Below are positions 1-9,176 of a DNA stretch of 64,000 bases, one piece after another. The stretch is from Nioella halotolerans (GTDB taxonomy: Bacteria; Pseudomonadota; Alphaproteobacteria; Rhodobacterales; Rhodobacteraceae). How positions within the stretch are numbered: position 1 is the stretch's first letter; each line of letters starts with the position of its first letter. The notes under the pieces were generated by a model that saw only the letters and a list, made by a program, of their open reading frames with translations, ran no database searches and was not told the origin of the DNA. Location: contig QVQC01000007.1 of assembly GCA_003428585.1 (NCBI GenBank), positions 1-64,000 on the forward strand, given 5' to 3'. The translations under genes were made by a program, and so were the position numbers.

Positions 1-1
1 C

Positions 2-1753
2 CGTGTCGCGCCCCCACCGGACCCGATGCCGAGGCGGGCGCCCAGCCCCGACGCGGTGCCCACGGAAACCATCCCCTTGCCGCATTCCGAACGGACCGTC
101 GCCCATGGTGGCCCGATCCCGGCGGCCAGTGAGCCCAAGCGCGTGGTGCAGCACAGCCCGCGCCGCCCGGTGCAGCCCTCGCGCGCCGCGCGGGCCGAGG
201 CGCAGCCGACCCTGCCATTGGAGGAAACCCGTGGTTGTCAAGGCTACGAATTCCCGCCGCTGAACCTGCTGACCAACCCCGCCAGCATCGAGCGCCACCA
301 TCTTTCCGACGAGGCGTTGGAGGAAAACGCGCGGATGCTGGAAAACGTGCTCGACGATTACGGTGTGAAAGGGGAGATCGTTTCGGTGCGCCCCGGCCCT
401 GTCGTTACCATGTATGAACTGGAACCGGCGCCGGGCCTGAAGGCCAGCCGCGTGATCGGCCTTGCCGACGATATCGCACGGTCGATGTCGGCGCTGTCGG
501 CGCGCGTTTCTACCGTGCCGGGGCGCAGCGTGATCGGCATCGAACTGCCCAACCAGCACCGCGAAAAGGTCGTGCTGCGTGAAATCCTCGCCAGCCGCGA
601 TTTCGGGGACGGCACGCAGAAACTGCCGCTCGCGCTTGGCAAGGATATCGGCGGCGAGCCGATCGTCGCCAACCTGTCGAAGATGCCGCACCTCCTGATC
701 GCGGGGACCACAGGGTCCGGCAAATCCGTGGCGATCAACACGATGATCCTGAGCCTGCTTTACAAGCTGTCGCCGGAGGATTGCCGCCTGATCATGATCG
801 ACCCCAAGATGCTGGAACTCAGCGTCTATGACGGCATCCCGCATCTTCTGTCGCCGGTCGTCACCGACCCCAAGAAGGCGGTCGTGGCGCTGAAATGGGT
901 CGTGGCCGAGATGGAGGAACGCTACCGCAAGATGTCCAAGATGGGCGTGCGCAATATCGACGGCTACAACGGCCGTGTCGCCGATGCGCAGTCGCGAGGC
1001 GAGATGTTCAGCCGCACGGTGCAGACAGGCTTCGACGATGAAACCGGCGATCCGCTATTCGAGACCGAGGAGTTCGCGCCCGAGAAGATGCCCTATATCG
1101 TCGTCATCGTCGACGAGATGGCCGACCTGATGATGGTCGCGGGCAAGGAGATCGAGGCCTGCATCCAGCGACTGGCACAGATGGCTCGGGCCAGCGGTAT
1201 TCACCTGATCATGGCGACGCAGCGCCCGTCGGTCGATGTGATTACCGGCACCATCAAGGCCAACTTCCCGACGCGGATTTCCTTTCATGTCACGTCCAAG
1301 GTCGACAGCCGCACGATCCTCGGCGAACAGGGGGCGGAACAGCTTCTGGGCATGGGCGACATGCTCTACATGGCGGGCGGTGCCAAGATTACCCGCGTGC
1401 ACGGGCCCTTCGTGTCCGACGAGGAGGTCGAGGAGATTGTCAGCCACCTCAAAAGCTTCGGGCCGCCGGATTATGCCGCCAGCGTGCTTGACGGCCCCGA
1501 CGAGGAAAAGGAAAGCGATATCGACGCGGTGCTTGGTCTGGGTGGCAACACCACCGGCGAGGATGCGCTTTACGATCAGGCGGTTGCCATCGTGGCCAAG
1601 GACCGGAAATGTTCCACGTCCTACATCCAGCGCAAACTGGCGATCGGCTACAACAAGGCTGCGCGGCTGGTCGAGCAGATGGAGGACGAGGGCGTTGTCA
1701 GCGCCGCCAACCATGTTGGTAAGCGCGAGGTTCTGGTGCCCGAACAAGCCTGA
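2..1753 (+). CDS. ftsK: DNA translocase FtsK, C-terminal part (5' end outside window)
   Basis: This is the motor and C-terminal part of the septal DNA pump that clears chromosome termini during division. The frame is open from the first bases of the window, so the N-terminal membrane domain lies upstream. The Walker A motif GTTGSGKS is encoded at about 704-727, and the Walker B region ([10 protein letters not shown]) lies near 1100. The last ~60 residues form the winged-helix gamma domain that in FtsK reads polar DNA sequences ([21 protein letters not shown]). A Pro/Arg-rich linker precedes the motor. The gene is followed by lolA, the usual proteobacterial order. The family call is secure; only the true start is unseen. 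Confidence 0.97.
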   Translation, partial: RVAPPPDPMPRRAPSPDAVPTETIPLPHSERTVAHGGPIPAASEPKRVVQHSPRRPVQPSRAARAEAQPTLPLEETRGCQGYEFPPLNLLTNPASIERHHLSDEALEENARMLENVLDDYGVKGEIVSVRPGPVVTMYELEPAPGLKASRVIGLADDIARSMSALSARVSTVPGRSVIGIELPNQHREKVVLREILASRDFGDGTQKLPLALGKDIGGEPIVANLSKMPHLLIAGTTGSGKSVAINTMILSLLYKLSPEDCRLIMIDPKMLELSVYDGIPHLLSPVVTDPKKAVVALKWVVAEMEERYRKMSKMGVRNIDGYNGRVADAQSRGEMFSRTVQTGFDDETGDPLFETEEFAPEKMPYIVVIVDEMADLMMVAGKEIEACIQRLAQMARASGIHLIMATQRPSVDVITGTIKANFPTRISFHVTSKVDSRTILGEQGAEQLLGMGDMLYMAGGAKITRVHGPFVSDEEVEEIVSHLKSFGPPDYAASVLDGPDEEKESDIDAVLGLGGNTTGEDALYDQAVAIVAKDRKCSTSYIQRKLAIGYNKAARLVEQMEDEGVVSAANHVGKREVLVPEQA

Positions 1754-1771
1754 ACCATGGTGCGTGAAAGC

Positions 1772-1790
1772 GGGCACAGGTCTTGTGCCC
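1772..1790 (+). terminator. Hairpin downstream of ftsK
   Basis: A perfect 7-bp stem (GGGCACA / TGTGCCC) with a 5-nt loop starts 19 bases after the ftsK stop. There is no real U-tract after it. It may be a weak or Rho-assisted terminator, or only an RNA 3'-end stabiliser, between ftsK and lolA. Confidence 0.35.
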
Positions 1791-1911
1791 CTCTAAGATG
1801 CGAAATCAAAAGGCTGGATCGCGTCGCGTGGCTTCAAATGCCCGCTGCGCCCCAAGCAAAATCATGCCGGTGCGAGGTGCAAAGCCCGGTGGGCGTGATT
1901 AGATTGACGAC

Positions 1912-2511
1912 ATGATACGATTGATTCTTGCCGCGGCCCTTGCCGCCGCCCCCGCCCTTTCTGCCAATGCCGATCCGATCCCGTTGTCGGACCTGTCCGA
2001 TTACCTCAACGGGATCGGCACCGCCGAGGCGAGCTTTACCCAGATCAGCGAGGATGGCGCGATTGCCACCGGGACGCTCTACCTGCACCGGCCGGGGCGG
2101 ATGCGGTTCGAATACGACGAGGATGATCTGCTTGTGATGGCGGGCGGGGGGCAGGTGGCCATCTTCGACGGCCGAGCCAACAGCCGGCCGGAACAATACC
2201 CGCTGCGGCGCACGCCGCTGAACCTGATCCTCGGCCGGAACATCGACCTTGACCAGTCAAGCATGATCCTGTCGCACGAAGAAGACGAGTCCGCCACGCG
2301 CGTCGTCGCGCAAGACCCCGAGGAACCCGAGATCGGCACCATCGAACTGGTGTTTACCGGTGACCCGGTGGAACTGCGGCAATGGGTGGTGACCGATTCC
2401 ACGGAGTTCCGGACAACGGTCATCCTCGGCGGGCTGGAAGAGGGGGGCGATATCCCCTCGCGCTACTTCAACATCCCGCTGGAGTTGCGCGACCGTGGCC
2501 TTTCGGACTGA
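1912..2511 (+). CDS. lolA: Outer-membrane lipoprotein carrier protein LolA
   Basis: The product is a 199-residue periplasmic protein that, by family, takes lipoproteins from LolCDE and hands them to the outer membrane. Residues 1-20 are a clear signal peptide ending ALSANA. The mature part shows the LolA pattern: an amphipathic start (LSDYLNGIGTAEASFTQ), then the GTLYLHRPGRMRFEY strand pair and a later RTPLNLIL segment. Length fits the family. It follows ftsK at 158 bases, as in many proteobacteria. The ribosome-binding site is weak. The convergent lipoprotein gene ends only 9 bases away, with no visible terminator between them. Confidence 0.93.
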   Translation: MIRLILAAALAAAPALSANADPIPLSDLSDYLNGIGTAEASFTQISEDGAIATGTLYLHRPGRMRFEYDEDDLLVMAGGGQVAIFDGRANSRPEQYPLRRTPLNLILGRNIDLDQSSMILSHEEDESATRVVAQDPEEPEIGTIELVFTGDPVELRQWVVTDSTEFRTTVILGGLEEGGDIPSRYFNIPLELRDRGLSD

Positions 2512-2520
2512 CCCACCGGT

Positions 2521-3093
2521 CTACCGGCGGCAGGTCGCCAGTTGCCGCGCGTAGCGGTCGGATCGTTCGTCCACGCGCGCCGCGACCCGCAACAGCCATG
2601 GCTTGGCGTTGTAGCTGCCCCGCCGATAGCCCGAATGCCCATCGTGATAGGCGAGGTAGTGGTTGCGGGCATCCCCCGGCGCGATTCCCAGCGTCCGGAC
2701 CGACCGGTCCATGTACCAACCCATGAAATCGGCGGCATCGCGGATATCGGTGCGGCGCGCGCGGCGGTTCCCGGTCGCGGCGCGGTAATCGTCCCATGTG
2801 CCGTCCAGCGCCTGGCTGTACCCATAGGCCGAACTGATCCGCCCCATCGGGATGATCCCGAGCGCGAAGCGATGCGGTGTGCGGGCGTTATGGACGAAGC
2901 TGCTTTCCTGGTAGATGGTCGCCAGTTGCACATGCATCGGGATTCCCCACTCGCGTTCCGCGGCGCGCGTGGCGCGGGCGATGTCACGCCGGTCACGGAG
3001 GATATCGCATGCGTCTTCCTGATTGCGGGGCGGCGTCGGCCCGCCGCACGCGGCAATGACCAACAGCAGCACGAGAAGTATCGCGCGTTTCAT
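2521..3093 (-). CDS. Lytic-transglycosylase-like (SLT/lysozyme fold) lipoprotein
   Basis: The product is a 190-residue predicted lipoprotein: the signal sequence ends in a lipobox (LVIAAC) with Cys16 as the lipid anchor. The rest resembles the lysozyme-like transglycosylase fold. A Glu in the motif ATIYQESSF (Glu63) is in the position expected for the catalytic acid. A later GYSQALDGTWDDY stretch matches the G-Y-x-Q-x-x-x-x-T-W signature of that fold. By family it would cleave peptidoglycan strands at the cell envelope. Standard SLT proteins are longer, so this is a compact version. I see no operon partner. Confidence 0.75.
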   Translation of the reverse strand: MKRAILLVLLLVIAACGGPTPPRNQEDACDILRDRRDIARATRAAEREWGIPMHVQLATIYQESSFVHNARTPHRFALGIIPMGRISSAYGYSQALDGTWDDYRAATGNRRARRTDIRDAADFMGWYMDRSVRTLGIAPGDARNHYLAYHDGHSGYRRGSYNAKPWLLRVAARVDERSDRYARQLATCRR

Positions 3094-3372
3094 ATGTTCT
3101 GCCTGCTCGAGTCTTGTTTTGTTTGAAAGATATTGTAGCCCATTTCGCGCACCGGGGGAACGCCCTTGCAGACGGCGCCACGTTCAAATTTGCGTTCTGC
3201 GCGGCGCCGGCCAACGCATGGCCGGCAGGCAAGCGTGGCGAAACCCGGCCCCGGCGTCCCGACGGGCCCTGTGTGGCCGACTGTCACAATCTGTTTCTGG
3301 CGCGTCGCGGGCAGGCGGATGGACAAGCCCTGCTTTCCCGGTTTAGGAGGGGTCTCAAGGGGGCGCAGTTAA

Positions 3373-3699
3373 ATGCTGAAGACACGCGCGAAATTCACGC
3401 TCGGCCAAGTGGTCAGGCACCGTAAACACCCGTTTCGCGGGGTTATTTTCGATGTCGATCCGGAATTTTCGAATACCGAGGAATGGTACGATTCGATTCC
3501 CCCCGACTCTCGTCCGAAGCGGGAGCAACCGTTCTACCACCTGTTGGCCGAGAACGACCAAAGTTACTACGTCGCCTATGTCTCGGAACAGAACCTTGTT
3601 GCCGACGACACCGGGGAACCGGTGGACCACCCCGACCTGCCGGAATTGTTCGGCGAGTTTCGCGACGGATATTACCCGCTGGAATTCCAGCTGAACTGA
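3373..3699 (+). CDS. hspQ: Heat shock protein HspQ / hemimethylated-DNA-binding family
   Basis: This 108-residue cytoplasmic protein belongs to the HspQ/YccV family. In enterobacteria that family modulates Lon specificity and was first noted for binding hemimethylated DNA. Diagnostic stretches are KFTLGQVVRHRKHPFRGVIFDVDPEF, split here by a typical acidic loop, and PFYHLLAENDQSYYVAYVSEQNL. Length is normal. A purine-rich AAGGGGG lies about 10 bases upstream of the ATG. I looked for a heat-shock-type promoter in the 279-base spacer upstream and could not defend one. A short GC stem (CCGCC/GGCGG plus TTTC) lies about 20 bases after the stop. Confidence 0.92.
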   Translation: MLKTRAKFTLGQVVRHRKHPFRGVIFDVDPEFSNTEEWYDSIPPDSRPKREQPFYHLLAENDQSYYVAYVSEQNLVADDTGEPVDHPDLPELFGEFRDGYYPLEFQLN

Positions 3700-3759
3700 G
3701 GCCGGGTCGCCCCTTGATCCGCCTTGGGCGGTTTCGGGGCAAACCGGCACCGCCCTGCA

Positions 3760-5340
3760 TCAATAGCCGAGCGCGCAACCGTCCTTGCGGGGATCCGACG
3801 CGCCCTGCAAGAGGCCGCTTTCTGCATCGATGCGGATCGCCTGCGCGCCGCCGATCGCACCATCGGGCACGTAGGCCTTGTGGCCAAGCTCCACCAGCGC
3901 CTGCACCACCTCGGGCGCATATCCCGCCTCGACCTTCAGACCGTCGGCTTCCGCGAAGCTGCGTGGCCCGTCGATGGCGGCCTGCGGGTGCATCCCGTGA
4001 TCGACGAGATTGGTGACGAAGCGCGCATGGCCCGTGGCTTGGTAAGCGCCCCCCATCACGCCGAAGGGCATCAGCGACCCGTCCGTCTCGCGCAGCATGC
4101 CGGGAATGATCGTGTGCATCGGCCGCTTGCCGCCCGCCGCCTCGTTCGGATGGTCCGCCTCCAGCGTGAAGCCCGCACCCCGGTTGTGAAAGAGGAGGCC
4201 GAAGCGGTCGCTGGCCAGCCCCGAGCCGAAGCCATGGAAGATGGAATAGATCAGCGACACGGCCATCCGGTCGCGGTCCACGACCGTGATATAAACGGTG
4301 TCCTTGTGAACCGCCTCTGACCGGGCGGCCGGATCGGGCATCGCACGGGTCGGGTCGATCAGCGCGGCAAGCCGTGCGGCGGTGTCCGGGTCCAGCATGT
4401 GCGCCAGCCGCGCGGTGTGGTCGGCATCGGCGAGGAAGCGGTCGCGCGCGTCATAGGCAAGCTTTGTCGCCTCGGCCTCGATATGCGCCCGTTCGGCGCC
4501 GAACGGGGCCATCCCGGCAAGGTCGAAATGCGACAGGATATTGGTCAGCAACATCGCGGTCGCACCTTGCCCGTTCGGGGGCAGCTCGATCAGTTCCGCC
4601 CCCTTGTAGCCATTGCAGAGCGGAGTGATGTAATCGCAGGCGGTGGCGGCGAAATCCTCCTCCGTATGGGTCCCGCCAAGCGTGCGCAGCGAGGCGACCA
4701 TGTCGGCCGCGACCTCGCCCTCGTAGAAGCCCTTGCGCCCCTCGCGTACGATGCGGCGCAGCACCTCGGCCTGGCGCGGCGCGCGGAAGACCTGCCCGAC
4801 AGCGGGAATCTGCCCGCCAAGCAGGTAGTAATCGCGAGCCACCCCCGACAGGTGCGGCGCGCAGTCACGTAGGTCATGGGCCACGCGCGGGGCGATGGGC
4901 ACGCCCTCTTCGGCATAACGGATCGCGGGGGCCAGAACCTCGCCCATGTCGAGCCGGCCCATGTCGCCATGCAGGCGGCAGAACCCGTCGACGGCGCCGG
5001 GCACCGTCACGGCGGCGGCATCGTGCAAGGGCAACGTGGCGTGCCCCGCGTCGCGCAGTGCCGCGGCCGACAGGCCGGCAGGTGCGCGGCCCGAGGCGTT
5101 CAACCCGGTGATCTCATCGCGGCCCGGGTGCTTGACCAAGGCGAAACAATCCCCGCCAAGGCCGGTCATCTGTGGTTCGCAGATCCCCAGAAGGACCGCC
5201 GCGCCTATGGCGGCATCCACGGCATTGCCGCCCGCGCCCAACAGGTCGATCGCGATTTTCGCCGCAAGCGGATGCGAGGTGGCGCACATGCCGTTTTCCG
5301 CGAAGACGGCAGATCGTCCGGGCAGGTGAAAATTGCGCAT
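3760..5340 (-). CDS. ggt: Gamma-glutamyltransferase family protein
   Basis: This 526-residue Ntn-hydrolase-fold protein should self-cleave and transfer or hydrolyse gamma-glutamyl groups. Family hallmarks are the N-terminal MCATSHPLAAKIAIDLL block, the GLGGD motif, and the cleavage-site region KDTVYITVVDRD. There Thr348 aligns with the autocatalytic nucleophile, though the usual TTH reads TVY. That variant is common in broad-specificity homologues such as acylases, so true glutathione activity is not certain. I chose the ATG at 5340 because MRNFHLPGRS begins the conserved part and GAGAGGGG lies just upstream. A longer reading to 5502 is GC-driven. No signal peptide is seen, so the protein is probably cytoplasmic. 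Confidence 0.85.
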   Translation of the reverse strand: MRNFHLPGRSAVFAENGMCATSHPLAAKIAIDLLGAGGNAVDAAIGAAVLLGICEPQMTGLGGDCFALVKHPGRDEITGLNASGRAPAGLSAAALRDAGHATLPLHDAAAVTVPGAVDGFCRLHGDMGRLDMGEVLAPAIRYAEEGVPIAPRVAHDLRDCAPHLSGVARDYYLLGGQIPAVGQVFRAPRQAEVLRRIVREGRKGFYEGEVAADMVASLRTLGGTHTEEDFAATACDYITPLCNGYKGAELIELPPNGQGATAMLLTNILSHFDLAGMAPFGAERAHIEAEATKLAYDARDRFLADADHTARLAHMLDPDTAARLAALIDPTRAMPDPAARSEAVHKDTVYITVVDRDRMAVSLIYSIFHGFGSGLASDRFGLLFHNRGAGFTLEADHPNEAAGGKRPMHTIIPGMLRETDGSLMPFGVMGGAYQATGHARFVTNLVDHGMHPQAAIDGPRSFAEADGLKVEAGYAPEVVQALVELGHKAYVPDGAIGGAQAIRIDAESGLLQGASDPRKDGCALGY

Positions 5341-5577
5341 GTGTTCCCCTCTCGTTGCTTGCGCGGCACGGTAGGGAAATTCGGCGGCGAGGCAAGGGGG
5401 GCAAGGACCTCGGCACCGCGCCACTGGGTGGGGGCTTTTAGACACGGTACCGAGGGAAGCCATTGCAGCTACGACTGCCTGTATCGCGGCGATTCTGGTC
5501 ATTCGTTTGGAACAATTGCGGCGATTTCTGGAAGCGTTGACGCTTGTGCCAGCATGGGCCGCCGGGCAGGGCCGCTT

Positions 5578-6066
5578 CTAGCCATCCAGATCGACGCGAA
5601 ACCGCAACCTGTTGGCACCCGCCTCGCGCGCGTAACAAAGGCCGCGCGTCATGTCACGGATCAGGCCCCAGCCGAACCCACCCTCCGGCAGGTCCTGCAT
5701 CCCGGTGGCGTCAAGATCGTAGCGGCGCTTGGGCGGAAGGCAGCCGTTCGGCATTGGGGTGCCGTGATCGAGCACCTCGCAGTGTATCGCATGGTCGCGT
5801 ACGGCGATCGCGAGCTCGATCATTCCTTCGCCGCGATCCTCGTAGGCATGTTCCACAACGTTGTTGAGCACTTCGGCCAGGACCAGTTCCAGCGTGAACA
5901 GGGGTTCGATCGGCAGCCCCAGTTGCGTCAGCGTCTGGTTGAGGCCGACCAGTTCCATGGTGACAACCTGGGGCACGGCCGGAAAACGGCGCAAGCCCGT
6001 CCAGCCGAGAAGCGGCAGCCCCGGTGGAGGTCTGTCGCGCGTGATCGGCAGATCCTCGACGCTCAT
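5578..6066 (-). CDS. RsbW-like serine kinase / anti-sigma factor (HATPase_c_2)
   Basis: This 162-residue GHKL-fold protein is of the RsbW/SpoIIAB type. The N-box lies in ELVLAEVLNNVVEHAY, the G1 box in LDHGTPMP and the G2 box in GGFGWGLI. Such proteins phosphorylate a STAS antagonist and bind a sigma factor or other target when the antagonist is phosphorylated. Its start overlaps the stop of the STAS gene by ATGA, so the two are translationally coupled. No sigma factor or PP2C phosphatase gene is adjacent, so the target is unknown. The role in the chemistry is clear; the pathway is not. Confidence 0.87.
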   Translation of the reverse strand: MSVEDLPITRDRPPPGLPLLGWTGLRRFPAVPQVVTMELVGLNQTLTQLGLPIEPLFTLELVLAEVLNNVVEHAYEDRGEGMIELAIAVRDHAIHCEVLDHGTPMPNGCLPPKRRYDLDATGMQDLPEGGFGWGLIRDMTRGLCYAREAGANRLRFRVDLDG

Positions 6067-6413
6067 GCCGCCGGGGCCACCCCGTGCGCTTGCAGCGCCT
6101 CCGCCACGGTGTCATGGATCGGGAAAACCGCGTTCATGCGCGTCAGCCGCATCACCTTTTCCACCGCCGGGGTCAGCCCGGAAAGTTCCAGTTGCCGCCC
6201 TTCGCCAAGCAGCTTGCGCGCCGCCACCACGGCGCCCAGTCCCGAACTATCAAGAAAGACCACGTTTTGCAGGTCGAGCACCACAGGCCCCGCCCAGTCG
6301 CGCACGAGGTCGCGGAACCGGTCCTTGAACTGGATGGCGACCGAGGCGTCGATCCGGTCCGGCATGACGTGCAGCAGGGCAATCGGCCCCTTGGCCTCCA
6401 TGACGATTTCCAT
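6063..6413 (-). CDS. STAS-domain anti-sigma factor antagonist (RsbV-like)
   Basis: The product is a 116-residue single STAS domain. The phosphorylation loop FLDSSGLGAV (Asp55-Ser56-Ser57-Gly58) is intact, so it can be the substrate of the kinase encoded immediately downstream. In the family, the unphosphorylated form captures the kinase and frees its partner. A purine-rich site (AAAGGACAG) lies just before the ATG. The gene is first in a two-gene unit divergent from the thiolase gene. Confidence 0.87.
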   Translation of the reverse strand: MEIVMEAKGPIALLHVMPDRIDASVAIQFKDRFRDLVRDWAGPVVLDLQNVVFLDSSGLGAVVAARKLLGEGRQLELSGLTPAVEKVMRLTRMNAVFPIHDTVAEALQAHGVAPAA

Positions 6414-6501
6414 AGACTGTCCTTTCGCTTGCCGTGTGGAACGCTAGACGGCATTCCTTTCAAAAGGGTTTCCGCAGAGGCGAAGACAAAGGGAGCATTC
6501 G

Positions 6502-7680
6502 ATGGATCAGGTGGTGATTTGCGGGGCGTCGCGGACGCCGATGGGCGGCTTTCAAGGCTGTTTCGCGCCGGTGACGGCGGCCGATCTCGGCGGGGCGGCA
6601 ATTCGGACGGCGCTGGACCAGTCGGGCGCGGCGCCCGGTGATGTGCAGGACCTTGTGATGGGGTGCGTCCTGCCCGCGGGGCAGGGGCAGGCGCCGGCGC
6701 GGCAGGCCGGGTTCAAGGCCGGGCTGGGGCAGGAGGTGCCGGCGACCACGCTCAACAAGATGTGCGGTTCCGGCATGAAGGCGGCGATGGTCGCCCATGA
6801 CCAGTTGGCGCTTGGCCAGATCGACCTGATGGTCGCAGGCGGCACGGAAAGCATGACGAACGCCCCCTATCTCTTGCCGCAGATGCGCGGCGGGGCACGG
6901 ATCGGTCACGGCCAGACCATCGACCACATGTTCCTCGACGGGCTGGAAGACGCCTATGACAAGGGCCGCCTGATGGGCACCTTCGCCGAGGATTGCGCCG
7001 AGGCGTTCCAGTTCAGCCGCGCCGCGCAGGACGATTACGCGCTCGCCTCTCTCAGCCGCGCGCGGGAGGCGCAGGCCTCGGGCGCCTTCGCGGACGAAAT
7101 CACGCCCGTCACCGTGACCACTCGCAAGGGTGCTGCAGAGGTGGTCGAGGACGAACAGCCCGGACAGGCCCGCCCCGACAAGATCCCGCAACTCAAGCCC
7201 GCCTTCCGCAAGGATGGCACCGTAACGGCGGCCAATTCCTCCTCGATCTCCGACGGCGCGGCGGCGCTTGTCATGGCGCGCGAAAGCGTTGCCGAAGCAA
7301 AGGGCCTGCCGATCCGCGCGCGCATCCTCGGCCATGCCAGCCACGCGCAGGCGCCCGGCTGGTTCACCACTGCACCGGTTCCCGCCGCACAAAAGCTGCT
7401 GGCCCGGCTTGGCTGGTCCGCAGAGGATGTCGACCTGTGGGAGGTGAACGAGGCTTTCGCGGTCGTTCCCATGGCGTTCATGCAGAAACTCGGCCTGCCG
7501 CATGACCGGGTGAACGTGAACGGCGGTGCCTGCGCGCTTGGTCACCCGATCGGGGCCTCCGGCGCGCGGATCATGGTCACGTTGCTCAACGCGCTCGAAA
7601 AGCGCGGGCTGAAACGCGGTGTCGCGGCGATCTGCATCGGCGGCGGCGAAGGCACGGCGATCGCGATCGAACGGGTCTGA
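6502..7680 (+). CDS. Acetyl-CoA C-acetyltransferase / thiolase
   Basis: This 392-residue thiolase-superfamily enzyme condenses two acetyl-CoA or cleaves 3-ketoacyl-CoA. All catalytic residues are visible: nucleophilic Cys88 (NKMCGSGMKA), His348 (LGHPIGASG) and Cys378 (ICIGGGEG). The length is that of biosynthetic acetoacetyl-CoA thiolases, and no FadA-type linkage to fadB is seen. It stands alone, convergent with rmuC. A GGGAG site precedes the ATG. The substrate chain length cannot be read from the sequence. Confidence 0.93.
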   Translation: MDQVVICGASRTPMGGFQGCFAPVTAADLGGAAIRTALDQSGAAPGDVQDLVMGCVLPAGQGQAPARQAGFKAGLGQEVPATTLNKMCGSGMKAAMVAHDQLALGQIDLMVAGGTESMTNAPYLLPQMRGGARIGHGQTIDHMFLDGLEDAYDKGRLMGTFAEDCAEAFQFSRAAQDDYALASLSRAREAQASGAFADEITPVTVTTRKGAAEVVEDEQPGQARPDKIPQLKPAFRKDGTVTAANSSSISDGAAALVMARESVAEAKGLPIRARILGHASHAQAPGWFTTAPVPAAQKLLARLGWSAEDVDLWEVNEAFAVVPMAFMQKLGLPHDRVNVNGGACALGHPIGASGARIMVTLLNALEKRGLKRGVAAICIGGGEGTAIAIERV

Positions 7681-7685
7681 CGGGA

Positions 7686-9173
7686 TCAATCCTCGGTCGG
7701 GTCGGACAGCAGCAACTCGGGGGCGGTCAGGTTGCGCGGCACCGCTTCCACTCGCTGGGCGTCCTGCAACTCCTCGGCGGGGGATTGCACCACCTGCATC
7801 GCCTCCAGCTTGCGCGCAGAGGGCAGCACCCGCGCCTCCAGCGATCCCATCGCCTTGTTGTAACTGTCGACCGACCGGTTCAGCGCGGTGCCCACCTTCT
7901 GCAAGTTCCCGGCAAAAACGGCGAGGCGGCCATAAAGCTCCTTCGCCTCGCGGTGGATCGTCACCGCGTTCTCGGCGATGGCTTCTTGCTGCCAGCCGAA
8001 CGCGATGGTGCGCAGAAGCGCGATCAGCGTCGAGGGCGTGGCGATCACCACATGCGCTTGCATCGCGCGTTCCAGAAGCGACGGGTCACTCTCCACCGCC
8101 GCCGACAGGAACACGTCGCCGGGGATGAACATCACCACGAAATCGGGCGTGTCGGCCAGAAGGTCGTAATATTTCTTCGATGACAGCATCCGCACGTGGT
8201 CGGAGACCTGCCGCGCATGCCGCTTGATCGCAACGTCGCGCGCGTCCGGCGTCTCGGCCTCCAGCGCATCGAGATACCCGTCGAGCGAGGTTTTCGCGTC
8301 GATCACCAGCGACCGGCCGCCCGGCATCCGCACGATGGCGTCGGGGCGTTGCAGCCCGTCCTCGGTGCGGTGGCTGGTCTCGGTTTCGAAATCGACATGC
8401 TCGGCCATGCCGCTCAACTCGAACACCTGCCTGAGTTGCATCTCGCCCCAGCGGCCGCGGGTCTTGGGCGCCCGGAGCGCCTGCACCAGCTTGCGTGTCT
8501 CGCCCGACAGTTGCGACTGCCCCAGCTTCAACTGCTCCACCTGTTCACGGATCGCGCTGTAGGCGTCGGTGCGGTGCTTTTCCATCTCGCGCAGGATGGT
8601 GTCAAAAGCCCCCAGTTTCTCGCTCAGCGGCTTGACCATCCCGTCGATGGCCTTTTGCCGCGCTTCCAGTTCGGCACGGGCGGCTTCCGAATGGGTCGTG
8701 AACCGTTCCGTCACCCGGTCGAGGAAAGCCTTGGAATTACCCTCCAGAACCTCGTTCGCCAGCGTCTTGAACCGGCCTTGCAACGTCTCGTTCACGCCGC
8801 GCAACTCCTCCAGCCGTGCGGCGTGGGTCCGTTCCATCGTTTCCAACCGGGCTTCGGTCTGGTTCAACGCGCCCAGAAGGCCGTCACGCTCCTCACGCGC
8901 CTCGGATAGGGCTTGCTCCAGTTGCGGAAGGCGTTCGGCGCGGGCGTCTTGCACGGCGATCTGGCGGCGCAGCGCCTCGACCTCGACAAGGCCGCGCTCT
9001 GCCCGTCGCAGGCGCGCGCCGCGTCGGATCAGTGCGATGGCCAAGGCAAGGATGACCAGCAGCGCCAGCACCAGATAGACGGGCAGCGGATCGATCCCGG
9101 GCCCGAAGGGCGAGGCCTCTCGCAGCTGGGTGGCAAGCCGATCCAGAAAGGCGAAGAAAGGGGCGTCTTCCAT
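7686..9173 (-). CDS. rmuC: DNA recombination protein RmuC
   Basis: This 495-residue RmuC-family protein is thought to limit inversions at short inverted repeats. A single membrane segment (about residues 30-50, LVLALLVILALAIAL) is followed by a long coiled coil (about 55-200). The nuclease-like core includes the PD-(D/E)xK-type strand RSLVIDAKTSLDGYL. The C-terminus is Pro/acid-rich. The gene lies 3 bases from the end of mutL in the same direction, so the two are likely one transcript: a small DNA-repair unit. Confidence 0.93.
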   Translation of the reverse strand: MEDAPFFAFLDRLATQLREASPFGPGIDPLPVYLVLALLVILALAIALIRRGARLRRAERGLVEVEALRRQIAVQDARAERLPQLEQALSEAREERDGLLGALNQTEARLETMERTHAARLEELRGVNETLQGRFKTLANEVLEGNSKAFLDRVTERFTTHSEAARAELEARQKAIDGMVKPLSEKLGAFDTILREMEKHRTDAYSAIREQVEQLKLGQSQLSGETRKLVQALRAPKTRGRWGEMQLRQVFELSGMAEHVDFETETSHRTEDGLQRPDAIVRMPGGRSLVIDAKTSLDGYLDALEAETPDARDVAIKRHARQVSDHVRMLSSKKYYDLLADTPDFVVMFIPGDVFLSAAVESDPSLLERAMQAHVVIATPSTLIALLRTIAFGWQQEAIAENAVTIHREAKELYGRLAVFAGNLQKVGTALNRSVDSYNKAMGSLEARVLPSARKLEAMQVVQSPAEELQDAQRVEAVPRNLTAPELLLSDPTED

Positions 9174-9176
9174 GGC

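Noticed and set aside
3094..3372. A heat-shock sigma factor promoter upstream of hspQ
   Set aside because: No -35/-10 pair with correct spacing could be defended. Apart from the ribosome-binding region, I see nothing certain in this spacer.
5341..5502. A 54-residue N-terminal extension of the gamma-glutamyltransferase
   Set aside because: It is Cys/Pro/Arg-rich, not like a signal peptide, and the strong ribosome-binding site fits ATG 5340.
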